Source: Streptantibioticus silvisoli
GTDB lineage: Bacteria; Actinomycetota; Actinomycetes; Streptomycetales; Streptomycetaceae
Assembly (NCBI RefSeq): GCF_027947535.2
Contig: NZ_JAAGKO020000018.1
Location: 1-64,000 of the forward strand
Direction of reading: 5' to 3'
Length of the DNA: 64,000 nucleotides
Positions 8,843 to 16,804 of this stretch are shown one piece after another. How positions within the stretch are numbered: position 1 is the stretch's first letter; every line of letters starts with the position of its first letter. The notes under the pieces were generated by a model. It was not told the DNA's origin, ran no database searches, and saw nothing but the letters and a program-made list of their open reading frames with translations. A program made the translations under genes and the position numbers.

Positions 8843-9804
8843 CGGGGTCCTCCCTGGCCGGCGACCGGGCGCCGGGGGCCGGTGCGGCGCCGGCGGGCGC
8901 GGCGGCGGGCGGTGGGGTCGATGGCGTCGCGCAGTCCGTCGCCGACCAGGTTGACGGCGAGCACGAAGACGACGAGCAGGCCGGCGGCGAAGAAGAACAT
9001 CCACGGGTAGGTGACGGCCGACGTGGTGCCGTCGGCGATCAGCGTGCCCAGCGAGACGTCCGGCGGCTGGATGCCGAAGCCGAAGTAGGACAGGGCGGTC
9101 TCGCTCATCACCGCGCCGCCGACCGCGATGGTGGCGTCGATGATCAGGAACGAGGCGACGTTGGGCAGGATGTGCCGCCAGATGACGCGGAACGGCCCCA
9201 CGCCCATGAACCGGGCGGCGCGCACGAACTCCCGTTCGCGCAGCGACAGCGTCATGGAGCGCACCACCCGGGCGGTGATCATCCAGGCGAAGGCGGCGAG
9301 CAGGCCGACGAACGCGAACCAGCCGCCGTCCTTCAGCCGGGGCGAGATGATGGCGATGACCAGGAAGCTGGGGAAGACCAGCAGCAGGTCGACGGCGAAC
9401 ATCAGCAGGCGGTCCGGCCAGCCGCCGAAGTACCCGGCGCAGGCGCCGACCAGCGCGGCCACCGCGGTGGAGAAGACCGCCACCAGCAGCCCGATGAGCA
9501 GCGACTTCTGCAAACCGTGCACGGTCTGGGCGAAGATGTCCTGGCCGATGCCGTTGGTGCCCCACCAGTGCCGGGCCGACGGTGCCTGGCGCAGCGCGGT
9601 GTAGTCGATGGAGTCGTAGCTCCAGTGCGTCAGCAGCGGGCCGACAAAGGCCAGCAGGAACAGCAGCACCAGCACGACGGCGCCGGCCAGCGCGCCGCGG
9701 TTGCGGACGAACCGGCGCAGGACGACGGCGGCGCGGCCGGCCGGGCGGGCGGCGGCCAGGTCGAGGGGGGCGGTGTCGAGGTCGGCGACGACTGCGGTGG
9801 TCAT
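8839..9804 (-). CDS. ABC transporter permease, DppC/OppC-like
   Basis: The 321-residue permease has the N-terminal OppC-type helix (ALAGAVVLVLLFLLAFVGPLL), a periplasm-facing region with the motif HWWGTNGIGQDIFAQ, and the cytoplasmic EAA loop REREFVRAARFMGVGPFRVIWRH split over residues in the second half, which contacts the ATPase. About six membrane segments are visible. It lies between the other permease gene (10 bp upstream) and the fused ATPase (4-bp overlap), so the three form one operon. The start at 9804 is ATG. Confidence 0.93.
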   Translation of the reverse strand: MTTAVVADLDTAPLDLAAARPAGRAAVVLRRFVRNRGALAGAVVLVLLFLLAFVGPLLTHWSYDSIDYTALRQAPSARHWWGTNGIGQDIFAQTVHGLQKSLLIGLLVAVFSTAVAALVGACAGYFGGWPDRLLMFAVDLLLVFPSFLVIAIISPRLKDGGWFAFVGLLAAFAWMITARVVRSMTLSLREREFVRAARFMGVGPFRVIWRHILPNVASFLIIDATIAVGGAVMSETALSYFGFGIQPPDVSLGTLIADGTTSAVTYPWMFFFAAGLLVVFVLAVNLVGDGLRDAIDPTARRRARRRRTGPRRPVAGQGGPR

Positions 9805-9814
9805 GCCTGGCTCC

Positions 9815-10801
9815 TCACGCGTGCCGGACGCGGGGGTCGAGCGCGGCGTTGAGCAGGTCGGCGAGGAAGCCGGAGGCCAGCACCACCACGGCGGCGAAGA
9901 TGTTGACGGCGACGACGGAGTTGACGTCGTTCTTGTTGATGGAGGAGATGAACCACTCGCCCATCCCGTGCCAGCCGAAGATCGTCTCGGTGAAGGTGGC
10001 GCCGGTGAACAGGGCGAGGAAGCCGTAGGAGAAGTAGGTCGACATCGGGATGAGCGCGGTGCGCAGTCCGTGCCGCAGCAGCGCGGTGTGCCGGCGCAGT
10101 CCCTTGGCGCGGGCGGTGCGCAGGTAGTCAGAGCCGAGGACGTCGAGCATGGTGGAGCGCTGGTAGCGGCTGTAGGAGGCGATGGCGAACAGCGCGACGG
10201 AGATGGTGGGCAGCAGCAGGTGCACGCCGCGGTCGCGCAGGATGGCCCACAGGCCGCCGCTCAGTCCGGGGGTGGCCTCGCCGGTGAACTGGATGACGTC
10301 GGTGCCGGTGGTGGTGTTGAACCAGATCGCGCCGGTCTTGAGCAGCACCGCGAGCAGGAAGACCGGGGTGGACAGCAGGGCGAACGACGCGAGGGTGACC
10401 ACCCGGTCGGAGAGCTTGTACTGCCGTACCGCGGTCCACGCGCCGGCCAGCACGCCCAGGCCGGTGCCGAGCACGGTGCCGATGAGCAGCAGCCGCAGGC
10501 TCACCCCCAGGCGGCGGGCGAACTCGGCGTTCACCGGCTCGTCGTCGATGGTGCGGCCCAGGTCGCCGTGCAGGACCGCGCGGTCCGCCCAGTGGCCGAA
10601 GCGGCCCAGCAGCGGCTGGTGGTCGTTGATGCCGAGCGCGGTCAGGTGCTGGTCGACGGCGATCGGGGAGATCGGCGGCTGGCGTCCGGCGAAGTAGGCG
10701 CGCGGGTCCAGGGCCAGCGAGGCCAGCACGTAGGACAGGAAGACGGCGACCACCAGCAGCACGGCGTAGTAGCCGAGCCGCTTGGCCAGGTAGGCCAGCA
10801 C
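9815..10801 (-). CDS. ABC transporter permease, DppB/OppB-like
   Basis: The 328-residue protein begins MLAYLAKRLGYYAVLLVV, the characteristic first helix of OppB/DppB permeases. The later EAA loop contains YLRTARAKGLRRHTALLRHG. It is the first gene of the leftward importer operon. The GTG at 10801 is preceded closely by GAGGAA. The partner binding protein is encoded divergently 233 bp away, so the shared intergenic region probably controls both halves of the transporter. Confidence 0.92.
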   Translation of the reverse strand: MLAYLAKRLGYYAVLLVVAVFLSYVLASLALDPRAYFAGRQPPISPIAVDQHLTALGINDHQPLLGRFGHWADRAVLHGDLGRTIDDEPVNAEFARRLGVSLRLLLIGTVLGTGLGVLAGAWTAVRQYKLSDRVVTLASFALLSTPVFLLAVLLKTGAIWFNTTTGTDVIQFTGEATPGLSGGLWAILRDRGVHLLLPTISVALFAIASYSRYQRSTMLDVLGSDYLRTARAKGLRRHTALLRHGLRTALIPMSTYFSYGFLALFTGATFTETIFGWHGMGEWFISSINKNDVNSVVAVNIFAAVVVLASGFLADLLNAALDPRVRHA

Positions 10802-11034
10802 GGTTCCTCGTATCCTCCCGGTCGGGATCGGGCACCCCGGGGCGTACGGCGCGTTCGGTCGGCCGGTGCGCCCCTGGGAGGGTATGACACCCAGGATGAT
10901 CTCGCCCTATTGCGGCATTGTGAAGAGCCCATGACAATGCTCGGATTCAACTCGCTTCCGCGCGGAACTGGTTCTACCGTCGTCGAGCCCGTCGTGAGAA
11001 GGCCCCAGCCCAGCCCACCGAAGGAATCCCCACC
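10802..11034. promoter_or_regulatory. Divergent control region of the ABC importer
   Basis: The 233-bp gap between the divergent permease and binding-protein genes should hold both promoters. The clearest element is an inverted repeat, GCATTGT (10915-10921) and ACAATGC (10934-10940), separated by 12 bp, in a locally AT-richer stretch. It could be an operator. A clear paired -35/-10 could not be assigned. Confidence 0.4.
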
Positions 11035-12714
11035 ATGCGCCGAACCACGGTCCTCGCCATCGCGGCCACCTTGACGGCCTCGCTGGTGATGACGGCCTGC
11101 GGGCCGTCCGGCAAGCCGGCGGCCAAGAAGCAGGCCCCGTCGGTGGGCACCTCCGAGGTCAACGCCCAGCCGGTGAGCGCCCTGCGGCAGGGCGGCACGC
11201 TGAAGGTCTCGATCGACCAGTGGATCAGCCAGTACAACTCCAACACCGCCGACGGCGCGCAGGGTGACGCGGCGTCGATCACCGCCCAGGTCGAGCCGAC
11301 GCTGTTCCTGGCCGACGCGCACGGCGTCGAGCAGCCCGACCCCAACTACCTGCTGTCGGCGAAGGTGACCTCCACCTCGCCGCAGGTCGTCACCTACACC
11401 CTGAACCCCAAGGCCCGCTGGTCGGACGGCAAGCAGCTGAGCTGGCGGGACTTCCAGGCGCAGTGGAAGGCGCTCAACGGCACCGACCACGCGTTCCAGG
11501 GCGCCGACCCGACCGGCTACGACCAGATCGGCTCGGTGGTGCGCGGCGCGAACGACCAGCAGGCGAAGGTGACGTTCACCCATGCCTACGCGGACTGGAA
11601 GCGGCTGTTCAACCCGCTGTTCCCGGCCTCCGCCTACTCCACCCCGGCCGAGTTCAACAACGGCTGGGTGGACCACGTGCCGGTCAGCGCGGGGCCGTTC
11701 AAGGTCGGCGACTACGACAAGACCGACCAGACGATCACCCTGGTGCCGGACCCGAAGTGGTGGGGGCCCAAGCCGGTGCTGAGCCAGGTCATCTACCGGG
11801 TGCTGGACATCGACACGCTCACCCAGGCGTTCCTCAACAAGGAGATCGACCTCGCCCCCGCCGAACTGCCGGAGGACTACCAGCAGTTGGTGAAGGACAA
11901 GAACGCGGTGATCGAGACCGGGTCGCGCTGGGACGAGGTGCACATCACCCTCAACGGCGGCCGCGGCCCGCTCAAGGACGTCCGGGTGCGCCAGGCGGTG
12001 GAGATGGCGGTCAACCGCCGCGCGATCACCGACGCCTACGGCTCCGGCATCCCCTACCGGGTCAACGAGCTGGGCAACCACTTCTACATGCCCAACCAGA
12101 AGGGCTACCGGGACAACTCCGGGATCTACGGGACGTACGACCCGAAGGCGGCGGCGAAGCTGCTGGACGCGGCCGGCTGGAAGGACAACGGCGCCGGCAA
12201 GCCGCGCACCAAGGACGGCAAGCCGCTGGAGCTGGCCTATCCGCTCAGCGAGGGCAGCAACCAGGCCAGCGTCGACCAGTCGCAGCTGGTCCAGCAGATG
12301 CTGGGGCAGGTCGGTATCAAGGTCGACATCGACAAGGTGCCCGCCAACGACTTCTTCAACAAGTACATCAACGTCGGCGACTTCGACCTGGCCAGCTTCC
12401 GCAACGTCGACGAGCTGTTCCCCTCCGAGCTGCACCCGGTCTTCCAGCAGCCCAAGGGCGACAACCTCTACCAGAACTTCGGCTCGGTCGGCTCGCCGCA
12501 GATCGACGCGCTGCTGGACCAGGCGCAGGCCACCACCGACCCGGCCAAGGCCGTTGCGCTGTACAACCAGGTCGACGTCCAGCTGTGGAAGCTGGGCCAC
12601 TCCATCGAGCTGTACCAGCGCCCGCAGATCGAGGCGGTGCGCAAGGGCCTGGCCAACTACGGCGCCTCCGGCCTGGCCGACACCGACTGGACCAAGGTCG
12701 GCTGGCAGAAGTGA
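11035..12714 (+). CDS. ABC transporter substrate-binding lipoprotein, peptide/nickel family (SBP_bac_5)
   Basis: The 559-residue binding protein starts with a lipoprotein signal; the lipobox ends VMTAC with Cys22 as the anchoring residue. It then shows the family 5 layout: GGTLKVSIDQW, YTLNPKARWSDGKQLSWRDF (the classic W-SDG-x-PLT-like region), VRQAVEMAVNRRAI, and a late DTDWTKVGW. Closest in form to actinobacterial dipeptide/oligopeptide-binding proteins of about 550-560 residues. GAAGGAAT precedes the ATG. It should deliver a peptide-like ligand to the divergent permease/ATPase complex; the ligand is unknown. Confidence 0.93.
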   Translation: MRRTTVLAIAATLTASLVMTACGPSGKPAAKKQAPSVGTSEVNAQPVSALRQGGTLKVSIDQWISQYNSNTADGAQGDAASITAQVEPTLFLADAHGVEQPDPNYLLSAKVTSTSPQVVTYTLNPKARWSDGKQLSWRDFQAQWKALNGTDHAFQGADPTGYDQIGSVVRGANDQQAKVTFTHAYADWKRLFNPLFPASAYSTPAEFNNGWVDHVPVSAGPFKVGDYDKTDQTITLVPDPKWWGPKPVLSQVIYRVLDIDTLTQAFLNKEIDLAPAELPEDYQQLVKDKNAVIETGSRWDEVHITLNGGRGPLKDVRVRQAVEMAVNRRAITDAYGSGIPYRVNELGNHFYMPNQKGYRDNSGIYGTYDPKAAAKLLDAAGWKDNGAGKPRTKDGKPLELAYPLSEGSNQASVDQSQLVQQMLGQVGIKVDIDKVPANDFFNKYINVGDFDLASFRNVDELFPSELHPVFQQPKGDNLYQNFGSVGSPQIDALLDQAQATTDPAKAVALYNQVDVQLWKLGHSIELYQRPQIEAVRKGLANYGASGLADTDWTKVGWQK

Positions 12715-12718
12715 CGGC

Positions 12719-12753
12719 GGCGGGCCGGGCCGCGAGGTGACGCGGCCGGCCCG
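12719..12753. terminator. GC-rich hairpin after the binding-protein gene
   Basis: cgggccgggccgcg and cgcggccggcccg can pair with a single bulge across an aggtga loop, starting about 5 bp after the stop codon. There is no T-run, so this is a plausible but not certain terminator. Confidence 0.45.
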
Positions 12754-12849
12754 CGCCGACGCGGCCCGGCCGCCCGGCAGAGGGGACCGCCCGCGTGGTG
12801 ACCGGGCCCGGCGGCGCGCGGGAGACGTCAGGGCGGCCGGAGCGGACGC

Positions 12850-12855
12850 TACTGT
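12850..12855 (+). promoter_or_regulatory. hisN -10 element, leaderless-type
   Basis: TACTGT ends 6 nt before the hisN ATG at 12862, and there is no ribosome-binding site between them, as expected for a leaderless transcript. Confidence 0.45.
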
Positions 12856-12861
12856 TCCGGC

Positions 12862-13788
12862 ATGACCGACTTTACCGACGACCTGCGCCTCGCCCACGTC
12901 CTGGCCGACGCCGCCGACGCCGTGACCATGGAGCGGTTCAAGGCGCTCGACCTGAAGGTCGAGACCAAGCCGGACCTGACCCCGGTCAGCGAGGCGGACA
13001 AGGCGGCCGAGGAGCTGATCCGCGCCCAGCTGTCCCGGGCCCGGCCGCGCGACGCGGTGCTCGGCGAGGAGTTCGGCAGCCAGGGCGCCAGCAACCGGCG
13101 CTGGATCATCGACCCGATCGACGGCACCAAGAACTACGTGCGCGGCGTACCGGTGTGGGCCACCCTGATCGCGCTGGCCGTGGCCGGCGAGGGCGGCACG
13201 GACGGCGACGACGGGGTGGTCGGCCTGGTGTCGGCGCCGGCGCTCGGGCGGCGCTGGTGGGCGTCGAAGGGCACCGGCGCCTTCACCGGCCGCAGCCTGA
13301 CGTCGGCCTCCCGGATGCGGGTCTCCGGGGTGGACCGGCTGGCGGACGCGTCGTTCTCGTACTCCTCGCTGTCCGGCTGGCAGGAGCGCGGGATGCTCGA
13401 CGGCTTCCTGGAGCTGACCCGGTCGACCTGGCGGACCCGGGCCTACGGCGACTTCTGGTCGTACATGATGGTCGCCGAGGGCTCGGTGGACCTGGCCGCG
13501 GAGCCGGACCTGAGCCTGTGGGACATGGCCGCGCCGTCGGTCGTGGTCCGCGAGGCCGGCGGCCGCTTCACCGACCTGTCCGGCATCCCGGGCCCCTACG
13601 GCGGCAACGCGGCCGCGTCCAACGGCCTGCTCCACGACGACCTGCTGCGGCAACTGGCCGCGGGACCGGCCCGGGCCGACGGGTCCGCCGGGGCCACGGG
13701 GGCCGGCGGGGCCGGCGTGGGCGACACCTCCGACGGGGCCGGCGCGGTTCACGCGGACGGTACGGCCGCGGAGCCCGTCCAGGGGTGA
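12862..13788 (+). CDS. hisN: Histidinol-phosphatase, inositol-monophosphatase-like (HisN)
   Basis: HisN removes phosphate from L-histidinol phosphate in actinobacterial histidine synthesis. The fold is that of Mg-dependent inositol monophosphatases: LGEEFG supplies the first acidic ligand, WIIDPIDGTKNYVRG (residues 91-105) is the metal-binding Dx-D-G-T motif, and LSLWDMAAPSVVVREAGG near residue 215 is the second motif. The last 40 residues are Gly/Ala-rich and low complexity, a probable tail extension. Other members of this superfamily dephosphorylate inositol or 3'-phosphoadenosine phosphate, so the assignment depends on the actinobacterial HisN-like sequence KNYVRGVPVWATLIAL. Confidence 0.85.
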   Translation: MTDFTDDLRLAHVLADAADAVTMERFKALDLKVETKPDLTPVSEADKAAEELIRAQLSRARPRDAVLGEEFGSQGASNRRWIIDPIDGTKNYVRGVPVWATLIALAVAGEGGTDGDDGVVGLVSAPALGRRWWASKGTGAFTGRSLTSASRMRVSGVDRLADASFSYSSLSGWQERGMLDGFLELTRSTWRTRAYGDFWSYMMVAEGSVDLAAEPDLSLWDMAAPSVVVREAGGRFTDLSGIPGPYGGNAAASNGLLHDDLLRQLAAGPARADGSAGATGAGGAGVGDTSDGAGAVHADGTAAEPVQG

Positions 13789-13919
13789 GCGGCGCGTCCG
13801 TGGGATGACGCGCGCCCCCTGCGCACCCCGCACGCCCCCTTGTGTCCCGTTTTGCGGGCGTGTGACCATGGAGACAGGCAAGCTTGTGCGCTTGTGAAGT
13901 TTCTCTCAAGGGGTATCCC

Positions 13920-14327
13920 ATGCTGGTCCGCGATGCGATGAGCACCCGAATCCTGACCATCGGTCCCGCCCACACCCTGCGGCAGGCGGCGGAGCTGATG
14001 TCGCTGCGCCGGATCGGTTCCGCGGTGGTCCTCGATCCGGACCGGGGCCTGGGGATACTGACCGAACGCGACGTGCTGGACGCGGTCGGCCGCGGCCTGG
14101 ACCCCGGCCGGGAGACGGTCGGCGCGCACACCACCACCGACGTGGTCTTCGCCGCGCCGCAGTGGACGCTGGACGACGCGGCGGCGGCCATGGTGCGCGG
14201 CGGGTTCCGGCACCTGGTGGTACTCGACGGCCGCGAGCCGGTCGGCCTGGTCTCGGTGCGCGACATCATCCGCTGCTGGACCCGCGCCCGGCGCACCGCG
14301 ACCCCGCAGCAGGCGGCCATGGTCTGA
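13920..14327 (+). CDS. CBS-domain pair protein
   Basis: The 135-residue protein is essentially two CBS domains. The first covers VRDAMSTRILTIGPAHTLRQAAELM through GILTERDVLDAVGR, and the second VGAHTTTDVVFAAPQWTLDDAAAAM through GLVSVRDIIRCW. Such stand-alone Bateman modules bind adenine nucleotides and act as sensors or regulators. The ATG at 13920 follows TCAAGGGGTATCCC; the AAGGGG at about 10 nt is a plausible ribosome-binding site. The partner protein is not evident from the neighbours. Confidence 0.88.
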   Translation: MLVRDAMSTRILTIGPAHTLRQAAELMSLRRIGSAVVLDPDRGLGILTERDVLDAVGRGLDPGRETVGAHTTTDVVFAAPQWTLDDAAAAMVRGGFRHLVVLDGREPVGLVSVRDIIRCWTRARRTATPQQAAMV

Positions 14328-14488
14328 CGGGCCGGCGGGGTTCGGCGGCAGGCAGGGGGTTCGGCGGCCGGCGGGTTCCGGCGGCAGGCGGCGACGGTCC
14401 GACCGGTCCACGGTGAGGGCGGCAGCGGAGGCGGTCCGCCCGGCCGCGGCGCGCCGCCCGCGGGGGCCGGATCGCGGAGGGGCAGCCG

Positions 14489-14520
14489 GGAGGCCGCGAC
14501 CCGGTCGGGTCGCGGCCTCC
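14489..14520. terminator. Bidirectional terminator hairpin
   Basis: A perfect 14-bp stem (14489-14502 with 14507-14520) with loop ggtc lies between the convergent CBS-protein and catalase genes. Confidence 0.75.
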
Positions 14521-14542
14521 GCGGTGGTACGGCAGGCGTCCG

Positions 14543-16003
14543 TCAGCCGCGCAGGGCCTGGACGGCGGCCTCCAGACGCTTGCCGTAGTCGGGGTCCGCG
14601 CGGCGGAAGTTGGCGACCGCCCGCTCGGCGATGGCGGTGCGGGAGACCTTGGCGATGAAGCCGGCCAGGTTGGCGATCAGGCGGGCCTTCTCCTGCTCGG
14701 ACAGCATCCGGTAGAGGTCGCCGGCCTGCGTGAAGTCGTCGTCCTCGGCGTGGACCGGCGCCTGGCTCGCACCCGTGGCACCGGTGACCGGCAGCGGCTG
14801 CCACAGCGGGCGGCCGGTCTCGGCCGGACCGCCGAAGCTGTTCGGCTCGTAGTTGCGCGCCCGGCCGTGGCGGCCGTCGTACAGCGCGCCGTCCCGGCCG
14901 TAGGTGCGCGCCTCGGCGGCGTGCGGCCGGTTGACCGGCAGGTGGTCGCCGTTGACGCCGACCCGGTAGCGGTGGGCGTCGCCGTAGGCGAACAGCCGGC
15001 CCTGGAGCATCTTGTCGGGCGACGGGCCGATGCCGGGCACGAAGTGCGCCGGGGAGAAGATCGACTGCTCGACCTCGGCGAAGATGTTCTCCGGGTTGCG
15101 GTTCAGCTCCAGCGTGCCGATCTCGACCGGCGGGTAGTCCGCGTGCGGCCAGACCTTCGTCAGGTCGAACGGGTTGAACCGGTAGGCGGCGGCGTCCGCG
15201 GCCGGCATGATCTGCACCTGCACGGTCCAGCTGGGGAAGTCGCCGCGCTCGATGGCCTCGCGCAGGTCGCGCTGGTGGGAGTCGGGGTCCATGCCGGAGA
15301 CCTGGAGGGCCTCCTCGGTGGTCAGGTTCCTGATGCCCTGGTCGGTCTTGAAGTGGTACTTGACCCAGAAGACCTCGCCGGCCTCGTTGTTCCACTGGTA
15401 CGTGTGCGAGCCGTACCCGTTCAGGTGCCGGTAGGAGGCCGGGATGCCGCGGTCGCCGAACAGCCAGGTGACCTGGTGGGTCGACTCCGGGCTCAGCCCC
15501 CAGAAGTCCCAGACGTTGTCCGCCTCCTGCGAGCCGGTGTACGGGTCGCGCTTCTGGGTGTGGATGAAGTCGGGGAACTTGACGGCGTCCTTGATGAAGA
15601 ACACCGGGGTGTTGTTGCCGACGAGGTCGTAGTTGCCGTCCTCGGTGTAGAACTTCAGCGCGAACCCGCGCGGATCGCGCACCGCGTCCGCCGAGCCGAG
15701 GTTGCCGGCCACCGTGGAGAACCGCAGGAAGGTCTCGGTCCGCTTGCCGACCTCGGACAGGAACCTCGCCCGGGTCCAGCGCGAGACGTCCGCGGTGAGG
15801 GTGAACGTGCCGTAGGCGCCGGCGCCGCGGGCGTGCACGACGCGCTCGGGGATGCGCTCCCGGTTGAAGTGCGCCAGCTTCTCCAGCAGCGACTGGTCCT
15901 GGACCAGCACCGGCCCGCCGGCCCCCGCCGTCTCACTGTTCTGGTTGTCCGCGACCGGGGCTCCCGCCTCGGTGGTGAGCGGGCCCGGCTCCTGAAGCGT
16001 CAC
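14543..16003 (-). CDS. Monofunctional heme catalase
   Basis: Clade-type small-subunit catalase, 486 residues, converting hydrogen peroxide to water and oxygen. The distal His lies in [14 protein letters not shown], the distal Asn in the NNTPVFFI stretch, and the proximal heme-ligand Tyr in [14 protein letters not shown]. The GTG at 16003 is chosen because GGAG precedes it and the residues that follow match catalase N-termini; the open frame continues upstream without evidence. It is divergent from a Fur-family regulator gene 153 bp away, the classic layout of peroxide-controlled catalase genes in streptomycetes. Confidence 0.96.
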   Translation of the reverse strand: MTLQEPGPLTTEAGAPVADNQNSETAGAGGPVLVQDQSLLEKLAHFNRERIPERVVHARGAGAYGTFTLTADVSRWTRARFLSEVGKRTETFLRFSTVAGNLGSADAVRDPRGFALKFYTEDGNYDLVGNNTPVFFIKDAVKFPDFIHTQKRDPYTGSQEADNVWDFWGLSPESTHQVTWLFGDRGIPASYRHLNGYGSHTYQWNNEAGEVFWVKYHFKTDQGIRNLTTEEALQVSGMDPDSHQRDLREAIERGDFPSWTVQVQIMPAADAAAYRFNPFDLTKVWPHADYPPVEIGTLELNRNPENIFAEVEQSIFSPAHFVPGIGPSPDKMLQGRLFAYGDAHRYRVGVNGDHLPVNRPHAAEARTYGRDGALYDGRHGRARNYEPNSFGGPAETGRPLWQPLPVTGATGASQAPVHAEDDDFTQAGDLYRMLSEQEKARLIANLAGFIAKVSRTAIAERAVANFRRADPDYGKRLEAAVQALRG

Positions 16004-16068
16004 GTCGTCTCCTCGGTCTCGTCCGATCCCCCGGGTGGGTCCGACCACCCCGGCCGGCTCCGGATTTG

Positions 16069-16096
16069 ATCCTACAATAGACATTGTCTAAGTCAA
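16069..16096 (-). promoter_or_regulatory. Catalase promoter with an operator between -35 and -10
   Basis: Reading leftward, TTGACT (16091-16096) and TAGGAT (16069-16074) are separated by 16 bp, a good sigma-70/HrdB-type promoter. The spacer contains the perfect palindrome TAGACA-T-TGTCTA (16078-16090), abutting the -35, and the overlapping ACAAT-agac-ATTGT (16074-16087). A repressor bound there would occlude RNA polymerase. The expected 5' untranslated region of the catalase mRNA is about 60 nt. Confidence 0.8.
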
Positions 16097-16143
16097 GAAC
16101 CGTGCGAGACCGATACCCGGTCGGGACTGGCCCGCCCCGCTGT

Positions 16144-16149
16144 TAGGCT
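16144..16149 (+). promoter_or_regulatory. Fur-family gene -10 element, leaderless-type
   Basis: TAGGCT ends 7 nt before the ATG at 16157, consistent with a leaderless transcript. The palindrome at 16078-16090 lies about 55-65 bp upstream of this start, so autoregulation from the same site is possible. Confidence 0.5.
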
Positions 16150-16156
16150 GGTGGGC

Positions 16157-16585
16157 ATGAGTGACCTGCTGGAACGACTGCGCGGACGCGGCTGGCGCAT
16201 GACCGCGCAACGCCGGGTCGTCGCCGAGGTTCTCGACGGTGACGGCGCCGCCCACGTCCACCTGACCGCCGACGAGGTGCACGCCCGCGCGGCCGGACGG
16301 CTGCCGGAGATCTCCCGCGCGACGGTCTACAACACCCTGGGCGAACTCGTCTCGCTCGGCGAGGTCATCGAGGTCGCCACCGACGGCCGTGCCAAGCGCT
16401 ACGACCCCAACGCCCACCAGCCGCACCAGCACCTGGTCTGCTCACGCTGCGGCGTGATCCGCGACGTCCACCCGGCCGGCGACCCCTTGGCCGCCCTGCC
16501 CGCGACGGAACGGTTCGGCTTCACCGTCTCCGACGTCGAGGTCACCTACCGCGGCCTCTGCCCGGACTGCGCGACGGCGGCGTAA
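16157..16585 (+). CDS. Fur-family peroxide-type repressor (CatR/PerR-like)
   Basis: The 142-residue protein has an N-terminal winged helix (GWRMTAQRRVVAEVL; recognition helix ISRATVYNTLGELV) and a C-terminal metal-binding domain with HQPHQHLVCSRCG and GLCPDC, two CxxC pairs expected to hold structural zinc. The divergent catalase and the palindrome in its promoter point to a peroxide-sensing repressor like streptomycete CatR. Iron (Fur) or zinc (Zur) roles are alternatives that sequence alone does not exclude. The ATG at 16157 is chosen over the in-frame GTG at 16151 from the position of the -10. Confidence 0.88.
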   Translation: MSDLLERLRGRGWRMTAQRRVVAEVLDGDGAAHVHLTADEVHARAAGRLPEISRATVYNTLGELVSLGEVIEVATDGRAKRYDPNAHQPHQHLVCSRCGVIRDVHPAGDPLAALPATERFGFTVSDVEVTYRGLCPDCATAA

Positions 16586-16804
16586 CACGGGGCGTCCGCA
16601 CGGGCGTTGGCGTGTCGCGACGCGCCGGCGTACGGCGGCCCGTCGGCCTGCGGTGGCACGCCGACGCCGGTCCCCGGCGGGGGGCGACGCAGCGGCGCCG
16701 GCCCCGTCACCCCGGCCGGCTCAGGCGGCCGTCACCCCGGCCGGCTCAGCGGCGGCAGCCCAGCGGCAACGACTCAGCGGCGGCGCCGGCTCAACGGCAA
16801 CGGC
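16586..16804. repeat. Low-complexity intergenic region with direct repeats
   Basis: No gene is seen. The stretch gtcaccccggccggctca occurs twice (about 16707 and 16731), and related gctcagcggcggc units recur four times up to the end of the HEAT-repeat gene. Confidence 0.55.

Noticed and set aside
10642-13881. 1079-codon minus-strand frame opposite the binding protein and hisN
   Set aside because: No motif is recognisable, and the opposite strand encodes two well-supported proteins.
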